Below, piece by piece: positions 1-5,779 of a stretch of 5,779 nucleotides of DNA. Position 1 is the first letter of the stretch; every line of letters begins with the position of its first letter. The stretch is from positions 1 to 5,779 of the forward strand of contig JAUTXA010000089.1 in the NCBI GenBank assembly GCA_030838265.1. Direction: 5' to 3'. The stretch comes from Actinomycetota bacterium (GTDB lineage Bacteria; Actinomycetota; Acidimicrobiia; Acidimicrobiales; BP-101). A program made the translations under genes and the position numbers. The notes under the pieces were generated by a model. That model was not told the DNA's origin. It worked only from the letters and a program-made list of their open reading frames with translations, and ran no database searches.

Positions 1-2
1 CC

Positions 3-44
3 GGACGATGGGTGGCGCAGGTCGAGGGCCTCGATCAGGCCTGA
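3..44 (+). CDS. Possible 3' end of a convergent gene (very tentative)
   Basis: On the plus strand a frame open from the left edge reads GRWVAQVEGLDQA and stops at TGA 42-44, overlapping the end of pcnA by 10 bp. Its codons mostly end in G or C, as expected for this genome. Thirteen codons are far too few to tell a real gene end from chance, and no family can be assigned. Confidence 0.15.
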   Translation, partial: GRWVAQVEGLDQA

Positions 45-1414
45 GCCGCCTGCCGCTCCCACCACTGGGCTAGCCGGCGGCGGGCCTCGTCCTCGCCCAA
101 CGGCCCTTCGTCAAGGCGCAGCTCGAGCAGGAAGGCGAGGGCCTGACCGACCTCGGGGCCAGGCCGCAGACCGAGCTGCTCCATGACCTGCACCCCGTTG
201 AGGTCGGGGCGGATGGCCTTGAGCTCCTCCTCGGCAGCCAGCTCGACCAATCGGGACTCGAGCTGGTCCATGCGGTGGGCCAGCTCGGCTGCCCGTCGCT
301 GGTTGCGCGTTGTGCAGTCGCAGCGAGTGAGCTCGTTGAGACGGTCGATGAGGTCGCCGGCGTCGCGGGCGTAGCGGCGCACCGCGCTGTCGCTCCACAC
401 GTCGGACTGGTAGCCGTGGAACCGCAGGTGCAGCTCGACCAGGCGGGTCACCTGCTCGATGTCGTCGTTGGCGTAGTGCAGGGCCCGCATGCGGTCTCGA
501 GTCATGCGGGCGCCGACCACCTCGTGATGGTGGAACGAGACCCCCTCGGGGCCGATCGACCGCGTCTTGGGCTTGCCCACATCGTGGAAGAGGGCCGCCA
601 GACGGAGGATCCGATCCTGGCTCGCCCGCTCGACGACGGCGATGGTGTGGGCCAGCACGTCCTTGTGGTGGTGGATGGGATCCTGCTCGAGGGCCAGGGC
701 CGGGAGCTCGGGCAGGAACTCGGCCGCCAGCCCCGTGTGCACCAAGAACCACAGGCCGGCGCCCGGCTGATCGACCACGATGAGCTTGTCGAGCTCGTCC
801 CTTATGCGCTCAGCCGACACGATCTCGATGCGGGCGTGCATCGACCGAACCGCTTCGACGACGTCGTCGTCGGGTACCAGGCCGTAGCCGGCGATGAACC
901 GGGCGGCGCGCAGCATCCGCAGAGGGTCGTCGCTGAAGGACTCCTCGGGCCGCAGCGGCGTGCGCAGCCGGTGCGCAGCCAGATCGGCGACACCGCCGAA
1001 GGGGTCGACGAGCTCGGCGGCGGGCAGCTCGAGGGCCATGGCGTTCACCGTGAAGTCGCGCCGGGAGAGATCAGCCTCGACCGCATCGGCGAACACGACG
1101 TCGGGCTTCCGCGAGTCGGGGCTGTAGGCCTCGGCCCGGTGGGTGGTGATCTCGTAGACCTGGTCACCCTTCTTGGCGCCGATGGTTCCGAAGCGCTTCC
1201 CCTGGGTCCACACCACGTCGGCCCAGCCTCGGACCAGCGCCTCGATCTCGTCGGGACGGGCGTCGGTGGTGAAGTCCAAGTCGGGCTCGGCCCGGCCCAA
1301 GATGGCGTCGCGGACCGCGCCACCGACCAGGTAGAGGCGGTGGCCCGCGGCGCGGAAGATCTCGGCGGGTTCGGCCGTCGCGTTCACCAACGGCCGCAGT
1401 CGCTCAGGGATCAC
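35..1414 (-). CDS. pcnA: CCA tRNA nucleotidyltransferase with C-terminal HD domain
   Basis: This class II nucleotidyltransferase adds or repairs the 3'-terminal CCA of tRNAs from CTP and ATP in the cytoplasm. The 459-residue length is normal for the actinobacterial form (also called cca). Visible motifs are LVGGAVRD (29-36), the metal-binding pair D45/D47 in PDLDFTT, RRDFTVNAMA (119-128 region), DPFGG (137-141), DPLRMLRAARF (163-173) and ERIRDEL (202-208). An HD domain follows, with H256, HD at 277-278 in ALFHDVGKP, and a His cluster at 295-297; in this family it is linked to phosphohydrolase activity. The C-terminus has an LNGVQVMEQLGL segment typical of CCA enzymes. The start is GTG at 1414. 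A GGGAG lies only 2 nt upstream, too close for a good ribosome site, so a leaderless transcript or read-through from the pilT-like gene 54 bp upstream is likely. The enzyme call is secure. A true poly(A) polymerase is unlikely in this lineage despite the mycobacterial gene name. Confidence 0.95.
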   Translation of the reverse strand: MIPERLRPLVNATAEPAEIFRAAGHRLYLVGGAVRDAILGRAEPDLDFTTDARPDEIEALVRGWADVVWTQGKRFGTIGAKKGDQVYEITTHRAEAYSPDSRKPDVVFADAVEADLSRRDFTVNAMALELPAAELVDPFGGVADLAAHRLRTPLRPEESFSDDPLRMLRAARFIAGYGLVPDDDVVEAVRSMHARIEIVSAERIRDELDKLIVVDQPGAGLWFLVHTGLAAEFLPELPALALEQDPIHHHKDVLAHTIAVVERASQDRILRLAALFHDVGKPKTRSIGPEGVSFHHHEVVGARMTRDRMRALHYANDDIEQVTRLVELHLRFHGYQSDVWSDSAVRRYARDAGDLIDRLNELTRCDCTTRNQRRAAELAHRMDQLESRLVELAAEEELKAIRPDLNGVQVMEQLGLRPGPEVGQALAFLLELRLDEGPLGEDEARRRLAQWWERQAAQA

Positions 1415-1422
1415 GGCTCCCG

Positions 1423-1428
1423 AGGGTA
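1423..1428 (-). promoter_or_regulatory. Candidate internal -10 box for pcnA
   Basis: On the minus strand TACCCT (TANNNT type) ends 8 nt before the pcnA GTG, almost the same geometry as the box before the GNAT gene. If used, it gives a leaderless pcnA transcript independent of the pilT-like gene upstream. No clear -35 element is visible, and a six-base match of this kind is weak evidence alone. Confidence 0.3.
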
Positions 1429-1468
1429 GTGGCGGTCCCCCGTCACCTCTCAGCCGATATGGGTCGCC

Positions 1469-2554
1469 TCAGAAGGCCGAGAGGAGGCCAGCCTGCTGCA
1501 GCGCGATGCGGAAGTCGTGGGGGTGAGAGGCGGCGGCGAGGGCGTCGCGCAGGCCCACCAAGCCGTTCTTGTAGAGGTTGAACAGGCTCTGGTCGAAGGT
1601 CTGCATCCCGTAGTACTCGCCGTCGGCGATGACGTCCTCGATGGTCTCGTCGGTCTGGTCCGGCTCGACGACCCGGTCGAAGATCCGACCCGTCATGACC
1701 ATGACCTCGACGGCCGGCGTCCGACCCTTGCCGTCGGCTCGCTCGAGAAGGCGCTGGCTCACCACTCCCCGCAGCGACGACGCCAGGGTGAGGCGAACCT
1801 GCTTCTGCTGGAAGGGCGGGAAGAAGTCGACGATTCGATTGACCGTCTCGGTGGCGTTGGTGGTGTGGAGGGTCGAGAGCACGAGGTGGCCGGTCTCGGC
1901 CGCCGACAGGGCGGCCCACACCGTCTCGGGATCGCGCAACTCGCCGATGAAGATCACGTCCGGGTCCTGACGGAGCACCCGCTTCATGGCGTTGGCGTAG
2001 TCGCGGGTGTCGCTGCCGATCTCGCGCTGGTTGACGATGGCCTTCTTGTCGGTGTGCAGAACCTCGATCGGGTCCTCGATGGTCACCACGTTGCAGGCCC
2101 GGGTCTCGTTGATGTGATCGATCATCGAGGCGATCGTTGTCGTCTTGCCCGAGCCCGTCGGGCCCGTGACCAGGATCATCCCTCTCGGCTCCTCGGCCAG
2201 GCGCCGGACGACCGAGGGCAGACCCAGCGACTCGAAGCTCGGCGTGCCGGGCAGGACCTTGCGGAAGACCAAGCCGACCGTGCCCCGCTGGCGGAAGACG
2301 TTGACCCGGAAGCGACCGAGGCCGCTGACGGAGTGGGCGAAGTCAGCCTCGTTGGTGGTCGTGAACTCGTCAGCCCGTTCCTTGGGCATGATGGCGAAAG
2401 CCACGCGCTCGGCATCGACCGGCGAGACCACATCGAACGGCGTGGCCACCAGGTGACCATCGACGCGGATGCACGGCGGCGAACCGACCTTGACGTGCAG
2501 GTCGGAGCCTCGCTGCTCGACTGTCCATCGCAGAAGCTCGTTCAGATCCAACAC
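1469..2554 (-). CDS. pilT: PilT-family type IV pilus retraction ATPase
   Basis: This is a 361-residue cytoplasmic hexameric ATPase of the PilT/PilU branch of the secretion-ATPase superfamily, which drives pilus disassembly and twitching. The N-terminal domain (about 1-100) starts with the family signature of a short helix followed by GSDLHVKVGSPP (17-27). Walker A is GPTGSGKTT (131-139), the Asp box is TIEDPIE (158-164), Walker B is VIFIGELRDPE (200-210) with E205, and the His box is HLVLSTLHTTNA (223-234). The C-terminal domain carries GMQTFDQSL (316-324), as in PilU. The AIRNLIRE motif of classical PilT is replaced by GRIFDRVVE (289-297). I chose GTG at 2554 because GGAG lies 7 nt upstream and the protein then begins with the usual LDLNELL helix. 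The frame stays open upstream to 2965, but that part runs antisense into the GNAT gene and does not resemble PilT. No other pilus genes are in the window. It lies 54 bp upstream of pcnA on the same strand. PilT versus PilU cannot be settled from the sequence alone. Confidence 0.93.
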   Translation of the reverse strand: MLDLNELLRWTVEQRGSDLHVKVGSPPCIRVDGHLVATPFDVVSPVDAERVAFAIMPKERADEFTTTNEADFAHSVSGLGRFRVNVFRQRGTVGLVFRKVLPGTPSFESLGLPSVVRRLAEEPRGMILVTGPTGSGKTTTIASMIDHINETRACNVVTIEDPIEVLHTDKKAIVNQREIGSDTRDYANAMKRVLRQDPDVIFIGELRDPETVWAALSAAETGHLVLSTLHTTNATETVNRIVDFFPPFQQKQVRLTLASSLRGVVSQRLLERADGKGRTPAVEVMVMTGRIFDRVVEPDQTDETIEDVIADGEYYGMQTFDQSLFNLYKNGLVGLRDALAAASHPHDFRIALQQAGLLSAF

Positions 2555-2561
2555 TCGGCCA

Positions 2562-2565
2562 CTCC
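2562..2565 (-). promoter_or_regulatory. Shine-Dalgarno site of the pilT-like gene
   Basis: On the minus strand GGAG lies 7 nt before the GTG at 2554. This decides the start: it gives a 361-residue protein that opens on the conserved PilT N-terminal helix, instead of an extension running antisense into the divergent gene. A TTG directly after the GTG, at 10 nt spacing, is a less likely alternative. Confidence 0.7.
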
Positions 2566-2584
2566 GTTTCGCCGAATTGCCCCA

Positions 2585-2600
2585 CCGACGCGTTCGTCGG
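2585..2600. repeat. Short perfect inverted repeat in the divergent intergenic region
   Basis: The arms CCGACG (2585-2590) and CGTCGG (2595-2600) are perfect complements separated by CGTT. The repeat lies about 30 bp upstream of the pilT start codon, within its probable 5' leader, and about 100 bp upstream of the GNAT start. It could be a small hairpin in the pilT leader or a half-site pair for a dimeric repressor. In GC-rich DNA such 6 bp arms also arise by chance, so the function is open. Confidence 0.35.
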
Positions 2601-2686
2601 CGCTTGGAGTTGCATCGGCCACTGGCGGCGACGACCTGAGCGCGGATCCTGTGCCTGGGGCGGCGGGTTCGAGGGGTCCGGGCCGG

Positions 2687-2692
2687 TAGGCT
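2687..2692 (+). promoter_or_regulatory. Candidate -10 box for a leaderless GNAT-DUF6049-murJ transcript
   Basis: TAGGCT fits the actinobacterial -10 consensus TANNNT and is preceded by GG. It ends 9 nt before the GTG at 2702, so transcription would start at or next to the start codon. There is no purine-rich ribosome-binding site in the intervening CGCTCCGAA, which fits a leaderless mRNA, a common arrangement in Actinomycetota. I found no convincing -35 hexamer at 16-18 bp spacing. Confidence 0.45.
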
Positions 2693-2701
2693 CGCTCCGA
2701 A

Positions 2702-3415
2702 GTGAGCGTGGCGAACGTCGACGTCATCCGCTGGGGGCGTGAGCGGGTCCGAATCAGCCCCTGGCGGGGGGATGCGTCGACCGCCCATTTGGCCCCCCTT
2801 CCCGGCGCCCCGGTGCCGTCGGTCGCCTTCTTGCGCCACTGCCTCGGCCTGCTCGCCGAGCAGGGCTACGACCGGGTGATGACGAGCGCCCTGTCTCCTG
2901 GCGAGGAAGCCACCTTCTTCGCCGCCGGGTTCTCGGTCCACGAGCGCCTCGAATTGCTGGCCCATGACATGCGGCGGCTGCCCAAGGCCCGTCCCCAGCG
3001 GTTGCGCCGCGGCCTGCGGGCCGATCAGGCCAACGTGCTGGCGGTCGATCGAGTCTCGTTCTCACCGTTCTGGCAGCTCGACGGCCCCGGCCTGGCCGAT
3101 GCCATCCGGGCCACACCCCGAGCCCGGTATCGGTTGGCCGTCGACGATCGAGGGCGCGTCGTCGGGTACGCCATCACGGGCCGGGCCGGTCGTAGGGGGT
3201 ACCTCCAGCGGCTGGCCGTCGACCCGGCGTGCCGGCGAGCGGGCGCCGGGACTGCCCTCGTCGTCGACGGCCTTCGGTGGCTCCGGCGGCGGGGAGTCGA
3301 CCGGGCCGTGGTCAACACCCAGCCCGAGAACCAAGCCGCCCTCGACCTCTATGAACAGCTCGGCTTCCGCCGCCAACCCATCGGGCTCGCCGTGCTGACC
3401 GCCGGCACAGCATGA
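2702..3415 (+). CDS. GNAT-family N-acetyltransferase with degenerate N-terminal GNAT half
   Basis: This is a 237-residue predicted cytoplasmic acyltransferase using acetyl-CoA or a related acyl-CoA; the substrate is unknown. The C-terminal half (about 108-233) is a clear GNAT fold: beta-4 YLQRLAVDP (167-175), the acetyl-CoA pyrophosphate loop RRAGAG (178-183), and motif B in NTQPENQAALDLYEQLGF (205-222). The N-terminal half (about 40-90) resembles the second half of a GNAT domain, with a helix, then G-x-D-R (55-58), an Ala-rich helix and AAGF (74-77) followed by ERLELL, but it lacks the CoA-binding loop. The start is GTG at 2702, directly behind a possible -10 box and without a Shine-Dalgarno site; a GTG at 2708 is an alternative. 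The stop overlaps the next start by 4 bp (ATGA). In mycobacteria a Nudix hydrolase (mutT4) holds this position. Resemblance to tandem-GNAT mycothiol synthase (MshD) is only structural; identity is not supported. Confidence 0.85.
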   Translation: MSVANVDVIRWGRERVRISPWRGDASTAHLAPLPGAPVPSVAFLRHCLGLLAEQGYDRVMTSALSPGEEATFFAAGFSVHERLELLAHDMRRLPKARPQRLRRGLRADQANVLAVDRVSFSPFWQLDGPGLADAIRATPRARYRLAVDDRGRVVGYAITGRAGRRGYLQRLAVDPACRRAGAGTALVVDGLRWLRRRGVDRAVVNTQPENQAALDLYEQLGFRRQPIGLAVLTAGTA

Positions 3416-5421
3416 GGGGCCTCGCCCCCCGCGCCGCCCTGGTCGGCCTGCTCTTGGCCGGATCCCTCGCCTTCGCCGGCTCGCCCAACGCCGCGGCCCA
3501 GACCGCAGCCGCTGCCGCGGCTACCACGACCACCTCGGCCCTGGGCTCGGTCGCCACCATTCGCCTCGTCTCCCAGACGCCTTGGGTCGGGCAGGGGGGC
3601 GAGCTCGACCTCGGGCTCGTCGTCCAGTCGCCGGGACGCAGCGACGTCGAAGTGGCGGTCACCGTCCGCCAAGCCGTGACCTCGCGGTCGGCCTTCGCCC
3701 AGACCTTGGCCGGCCGCTTCTCCAGCGCGGTCATCGACGTCACCTCGGCGACGCTGGCCGAGCTCAAGCCCACGCCGACGGGGGGCGTCTTCGTCCGGCT
3801 TCCCGTGCAAGACCCCAGTCAGCCCCGAGACCGATCACGCCTCTTGCTGCGAAGCGCGGGCGTCTACCCCGTCGTCGTCGAGCTGCGCACGCCGGGTGAC
3901 GGCCGGGTCCTCGATCGCTTCGTCACCCACCTGCTGTACGCCCCGACCGCGGCCAAGCAGAAGCTCGGCGTGGCCTGGGTCGTGCCCTTTCACGCCGCCC
4001 CAGCCATCGAGGCCGACGGCCGGCGCCGCCTTCCCCCGGCCACGGCGGCCGGCCTAGCCGGGCTCAGCCACTCAATCGCCAGCCACCCGACGGTGCCGCT
4101 CACCCTGGCGCCGACCCCCGAGACGCTCGAGGCGATGGGCAGCGACCGGACCGACGCACCCCCGGACGAGCCCGCCATCCCCCCACCGTCGCCCACCCGT
4201 CAAATCGTCACCGGGCCCTTCGTTGCCCTCGACCTGCCCGCGTTCGAGGGAGCCCTGGCCACCGAGCTCGTCGCCCAGACCACCAAGGGGACCGAGATCC
4301 TCACGACCGCCATCGGACGACGGCCCGACCTGCGAACCCGCGTCGTCGACGGCGCCCTGACCACTGACAGCCTGGCCCGGCTTCAGGCCCAGCAGGTCGA
4401 CCGGGTCATCCTGCCCGAGCGCGACCTGGCGGCCATCGCCCTGCGCGTCACCCTGACCCAGCCGTTCCAGCTCGCCATCCGCCAAGGCAGCCGAGTCGAT
4501 GCCGTGGCCGCCGACTCAGGCCTGACCGACCACTTCGTCACCGGTGGTTCGCAGGTCCTCGCCGCCCACCAGCTCCTGGCCGACCTGGCCGTTGTGTACT
4601 TCGACTCCCCGGGCCTGACCCGCGGCGTGGTGGCCCTGCCACCCCGGGCCTGGCGAGCCGACCCCTCCTTCGTCGACGCCGTGCTGGCCGGCTTGACCGC
4701 CAGCCCGGTCGTGCAAGGTCTGACGCTCGATCAGCTCTTCGAGACGGTGCCCGCGGCGCGGACCCCCCGTCGCTTGCCCCTGGTCCGGACCTTGAACACC
4801 TCCCAACCCTTTCCCAGCCTCCCAGCCGACCAGATCAACGCCACCCGGACGAGGCTCGACTCCTTCGGGGCGGTCCTCGACAGTGACAACCCTCTCTTCG
4901 GCTCGATCGACAGCACCCTGCTGGCCAGCGAGTCGGGCGACCTCCGCCCCGGCCCGCGCAACACCTACCTCCAGGCCATCAACCGGCGGATCCTCAGCCA
5001 GACCTCGCGGATCCGCGTCCCCAAGCCGCGGACGATCACCCTCACCTCCCGGTCCGGTGAGGTGCCGATCACAATCGTGAGCGACCTCCCCTACCCCGTG
5101 CACGTGGTCGTGCAGGTGTCGAGCGACAAGCTGCGCTTCCCTGCCGGGTCGACGAAACAGGTCGACCTGCTGCACGCCAACACCACGTTGCGGGTGCCGG
5201 TCGCGGCGCGGGCGTCGGGCACCTTCCCGCTCGCCATCCGCCTCGTCTCCCCCGACGGTCGCCTCATCGTGGGGGAGAGCCGCTTCACGGTGCGATCGAG
5301 TGCCTTCTCCGGCATCGGAGCCGTCCTGTCGATCGGCGCAATCCTCTTCCTGGTGGCGTGGTGGGTGACCCACATCGTGCGCCGACGGCACGACCGGCGG
5401 CTGCTCCCCGTCTCGGCATGA
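3412..5421 (+). CDS. DUF6049-like secreted, membrane-anchored protein encoded beside MurJ
   Basis: This 669-residue protein has no established function. Residues 1-29 form a signal peptide (RGLAPR, a hydrophobic core at 8-22, then an Ala-rich end, with cleavage probably near 29). A low-complexity Ala/Thr stretch follows (29-42). Residues 45-178 look like a beta-rich domain ending in GVYPVVVELR (150-159) and FVTHLLYAP (170-178), features I associate with DUF6049 proteins. A central region (about 185-450) contains a Pro-rich loop (249-262) and alternating strands and helices. A second beta-sandwich-like domain (about 538-628) precedes one transmembrane helix (about 633-655) and a basic tail RRRHDRR (657-663), so the bulk lies outside the membrane. 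The ATG overlaps the GNAT stop and the TGA overlaps the murJ ATG, both as ATGA. Neither start has a strong ribosome site, so coupled translation is expected. The position equals Rv3909 of M. tuberculosis. The family call is from memory of domain pattern and synteny; no catalytic motif is evident. Confidence 0.85.
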   Translation: MRGLAPRAALVGLLLAGSLAFAGSPNAAAQTAAAAAATTTTSALGSVATIRLVSQTPWVGQGGELDLGLVVQSPGRSDVEVAVTVRQAVTSRSAFAQTLAGRFSSAVIDVTSATLAELKPTPTGGVFVRLPVQDPSQPRDRSRLLLRSAGVYPVVVELRTPGDGRVLDRFVTHLLYAPTAAKQKLGVAWVVPFHAAPAIEADGRRRLPPATAAGLAGLSHSIASHPTVPLTLAPTPETLEAMGSDRTDAPPDEPAIPPPSPTRQIVTGPFVALDLPAFEGALATELVAQTTKGTEILTTAIGRRPDLRTRVVDGALTTDSLARLQAQQVDRVILPERDLAAIALRVTLTQPFQLAIRQGSRVDAVAADSGLTDHFVTGGSQVLAAHQLLADLAVVYFDSPGLTRGVVALPPRAWRADPSFVDAVLAGLTASPVVQGLTLDQLFETVPAARTPRRLPLVRTLNTSQPFPSLPADQINATRTRLDSFGAVLDSDNPLFGSIDSTLLASESGDLRPGPRNTYLQAINRRILSQTSRIRVPKPRTITLTSRSGEVPITIVSDLPYPVHVVVQVSSDKLRFPAGSTKQVDLLHANTTLRVPVAARASGTFPLAIRLVSPDGRLIVGESRFTVRSSAFSGIGAVLSIGAILFLVAWWVTHIVRRRHDRRLLPVSA

Positions 5422-5779
5422 CCGACCCGAACACCGCCACGGTCGAGCGCTTCTCCCGCAACACCCTTGTGATGTCGGTCGGAACCCTGCTGTCGCGTTT
5501 GACCGGCTTCGGCAAGGTGTTCGCCCTGGCCTACGCCTTTGGCTTCACCCGCCTGGCCGACACGTATCAGATCGCCAACACGACACCGAACATCGTGTTC
5601 GAGCTCGTGCTGGGCGGCGTGCTCTCCGGCACCTTCATCCCCCTCTTCGTCAACCGGCTGGCCAACAAAGACGAGGACGAGGCCTGGGAAGCCATCTCGG
5701 CTGTCGTCACCTTGTCGCTGGTGGTCATGGTCGGTGCCACCATCCTCTTCGCCGCCCTGTCGCCTTGGATCATCAGCCT
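5418..5779 (+). CDS. murJ: Lipid II flippase MurJ (MviN), N-terminal part, cut by window edge
   Basis: Only the first 120 codons are present; the full protein has about 14 transmembrane helices. MurJ moves the peptidoglycan precursor lipid II across the cytoplasmic membrane. The visible part shows the MurJ N-terminal pattern TLLSRLTGFGK (23-33), ADTYQIANTTPN (47-58), ELVLGGVLSGTFIPLF (62-77), and a third hydrophobic segment (about 93-118) after a charged loop NKDEDEAWE. R27 and D48 match conserved R18 and D39 of the E. coli protein. The site of E. coli R24 is lysine here (K33). The PNxxxELVLGGVL form, without the R52 equivalent, is the usual actinobacterial variant. The ATG overlaps the DUF6049 stop by 4 bp. 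There is no strong Shine-Dalgarno site, only a distant GGCGG, so translation is probably coupled to the upstream gene. Confidence 0.93.
   Translation, partial: MTDPNTATVERFSRNTLVMSVGTLLSRLTGFGKVFALAYAFGFTRLADTYQIANTTPNIVFELVLGGVLSGTFIPLFVNRLANKDEDEAWEAISAVVTLSLVVMVGATILFAALSPWIIS

Noticed and set aside
22..34. Palindrome TCGAGGGCCTCGA just past the pcnA stop as a terminator
   Set aside because: A real hairpin would have only about 5 bp around a 3 nt loop, there is no T-tract, and such palindromes are common in this base composition.
275..1429. Long open frame of 384 codons on the plus strand, antisense to pcnA
   Set aside because: It mirrors the pcnA codons, has no recognisable domain and is of skewed composition. 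Long antisense frames are expected in GC-rich genomes.
1415..1468. Terminator between the pilT-like gene and pcnA
   Set aside because: No stable hairpin or T-run is visible in the 54 bp gap, so I favour possible co-transcription.
1517..2689. Open frame of 390 codons on the plus strand, antisense to the pilT-like gene
   Set aside because: The opposite strand encodes an unmistakable PilT-family ATPase with all core motifs; the antisense product resembles nothing and is low in complexity.
2555..2965. N-terminal extension of the pilT-like protein up to an ATG at 2965
   Set aside because: The extension overlaps the divergent GNAT gene and its probable promoter, has no PilT-like sequence, and a good Shine-Dalgarno site precedes the GTG at 2554.
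4516..5391. Open frame of 291 codons on the minus strand inside the DUF6049 gene
   Set aside because: It is a His/Gly/Arg-rich shadow of a coding frame that has a signal peptide, transmembrane helix and coupled neighbours.
1..5779. A novel defence, mobile or CRISPR-type system
   Set aside because: No repeats in arrays, transposase, integrase, toxin-antitoxin pair, tRNA-linked attachment site or atypical composition was seen; the genes are core housekeeping and envelope functions.

Overview
The window is GC-rich, gene-dense bacterial DNA from a high-GC Gram-positive lineage (Actinomycetota). The best clue is gene order. A tRNA CCA-adding enzyme gene reads leftward. Reading rightward are a gene for a large secreted, membrane-anchored protein of the DUF6049 type and then murJ (mviN). 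This is the core of the actinobacterial locus known from Mycobacterium tuberculosis as pcnA (Rv3907c) / mutT4 (Rv3908) / Rv3909 / mviN (Rv3910), usually near the replication origin. A PilT-type pilus ATPase between these genes and a GNAT protein where mycobacteria have a Nudix hydrolase suggest an early-branching actinobacterial class such as Acidimicrobiia. That class assignment is inference from gene content, not from a marker-gene comparison.

Layout. Positions 1-34 hold only the downstream side of pcnA and possibly the last codons of a convergent gene. Two genes lie on the minus strand: a pilT-like ATPase gene (2554 down to 1469) and then pcnA (1414 down to 35). They are 54 bp apart and could share a transcript. 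A 147 bp divergent intergenic region (2555-2701) holds a Shine-Dalgarno site for pilT, a short perfect inverted repeat, and a TAGGCT -10-like box placed for a leaderless GNAT transcript. Three genes lie on the plus strand: GNAT acetyltransferase (2702-3415), DUF6049-like protein (3412-5421) and murJ (from 5418, cut by the window edge). Each pair is joined by a 4 bp ATGA stop/start overlap, so they very probably form one translationally coupled operon.

Function. The rightward operon points to the cell envelope. MurJ is the lipid II flippase of peptidoglycan synthesis. The DUF6049 protein has a signal peptide, a long extracytoplasmic part and one C-terminal transmembrane helix, and its gene is persistently coupled to murJ, which suggests a role beside it. 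The GNAT protein looks like a tandem GNAT with a decayed N-terminal half and an active-looking C-terminal half; its substrate is unknown. The leftward pair combines type IV pilus retraction and tRNA 3'-end maturation, which have no obvious link.

I see no mobile element, CRISPR array, rRNA or tRNA gene, or defence system. Most of the region is conserved core genome. The points most worth a second look are the pilT insertion, the divergent C-terminal motif of that PilT, the GNAT-for-Nudix exchange, and the uncharacterised DUF6049 partner of MurJ.
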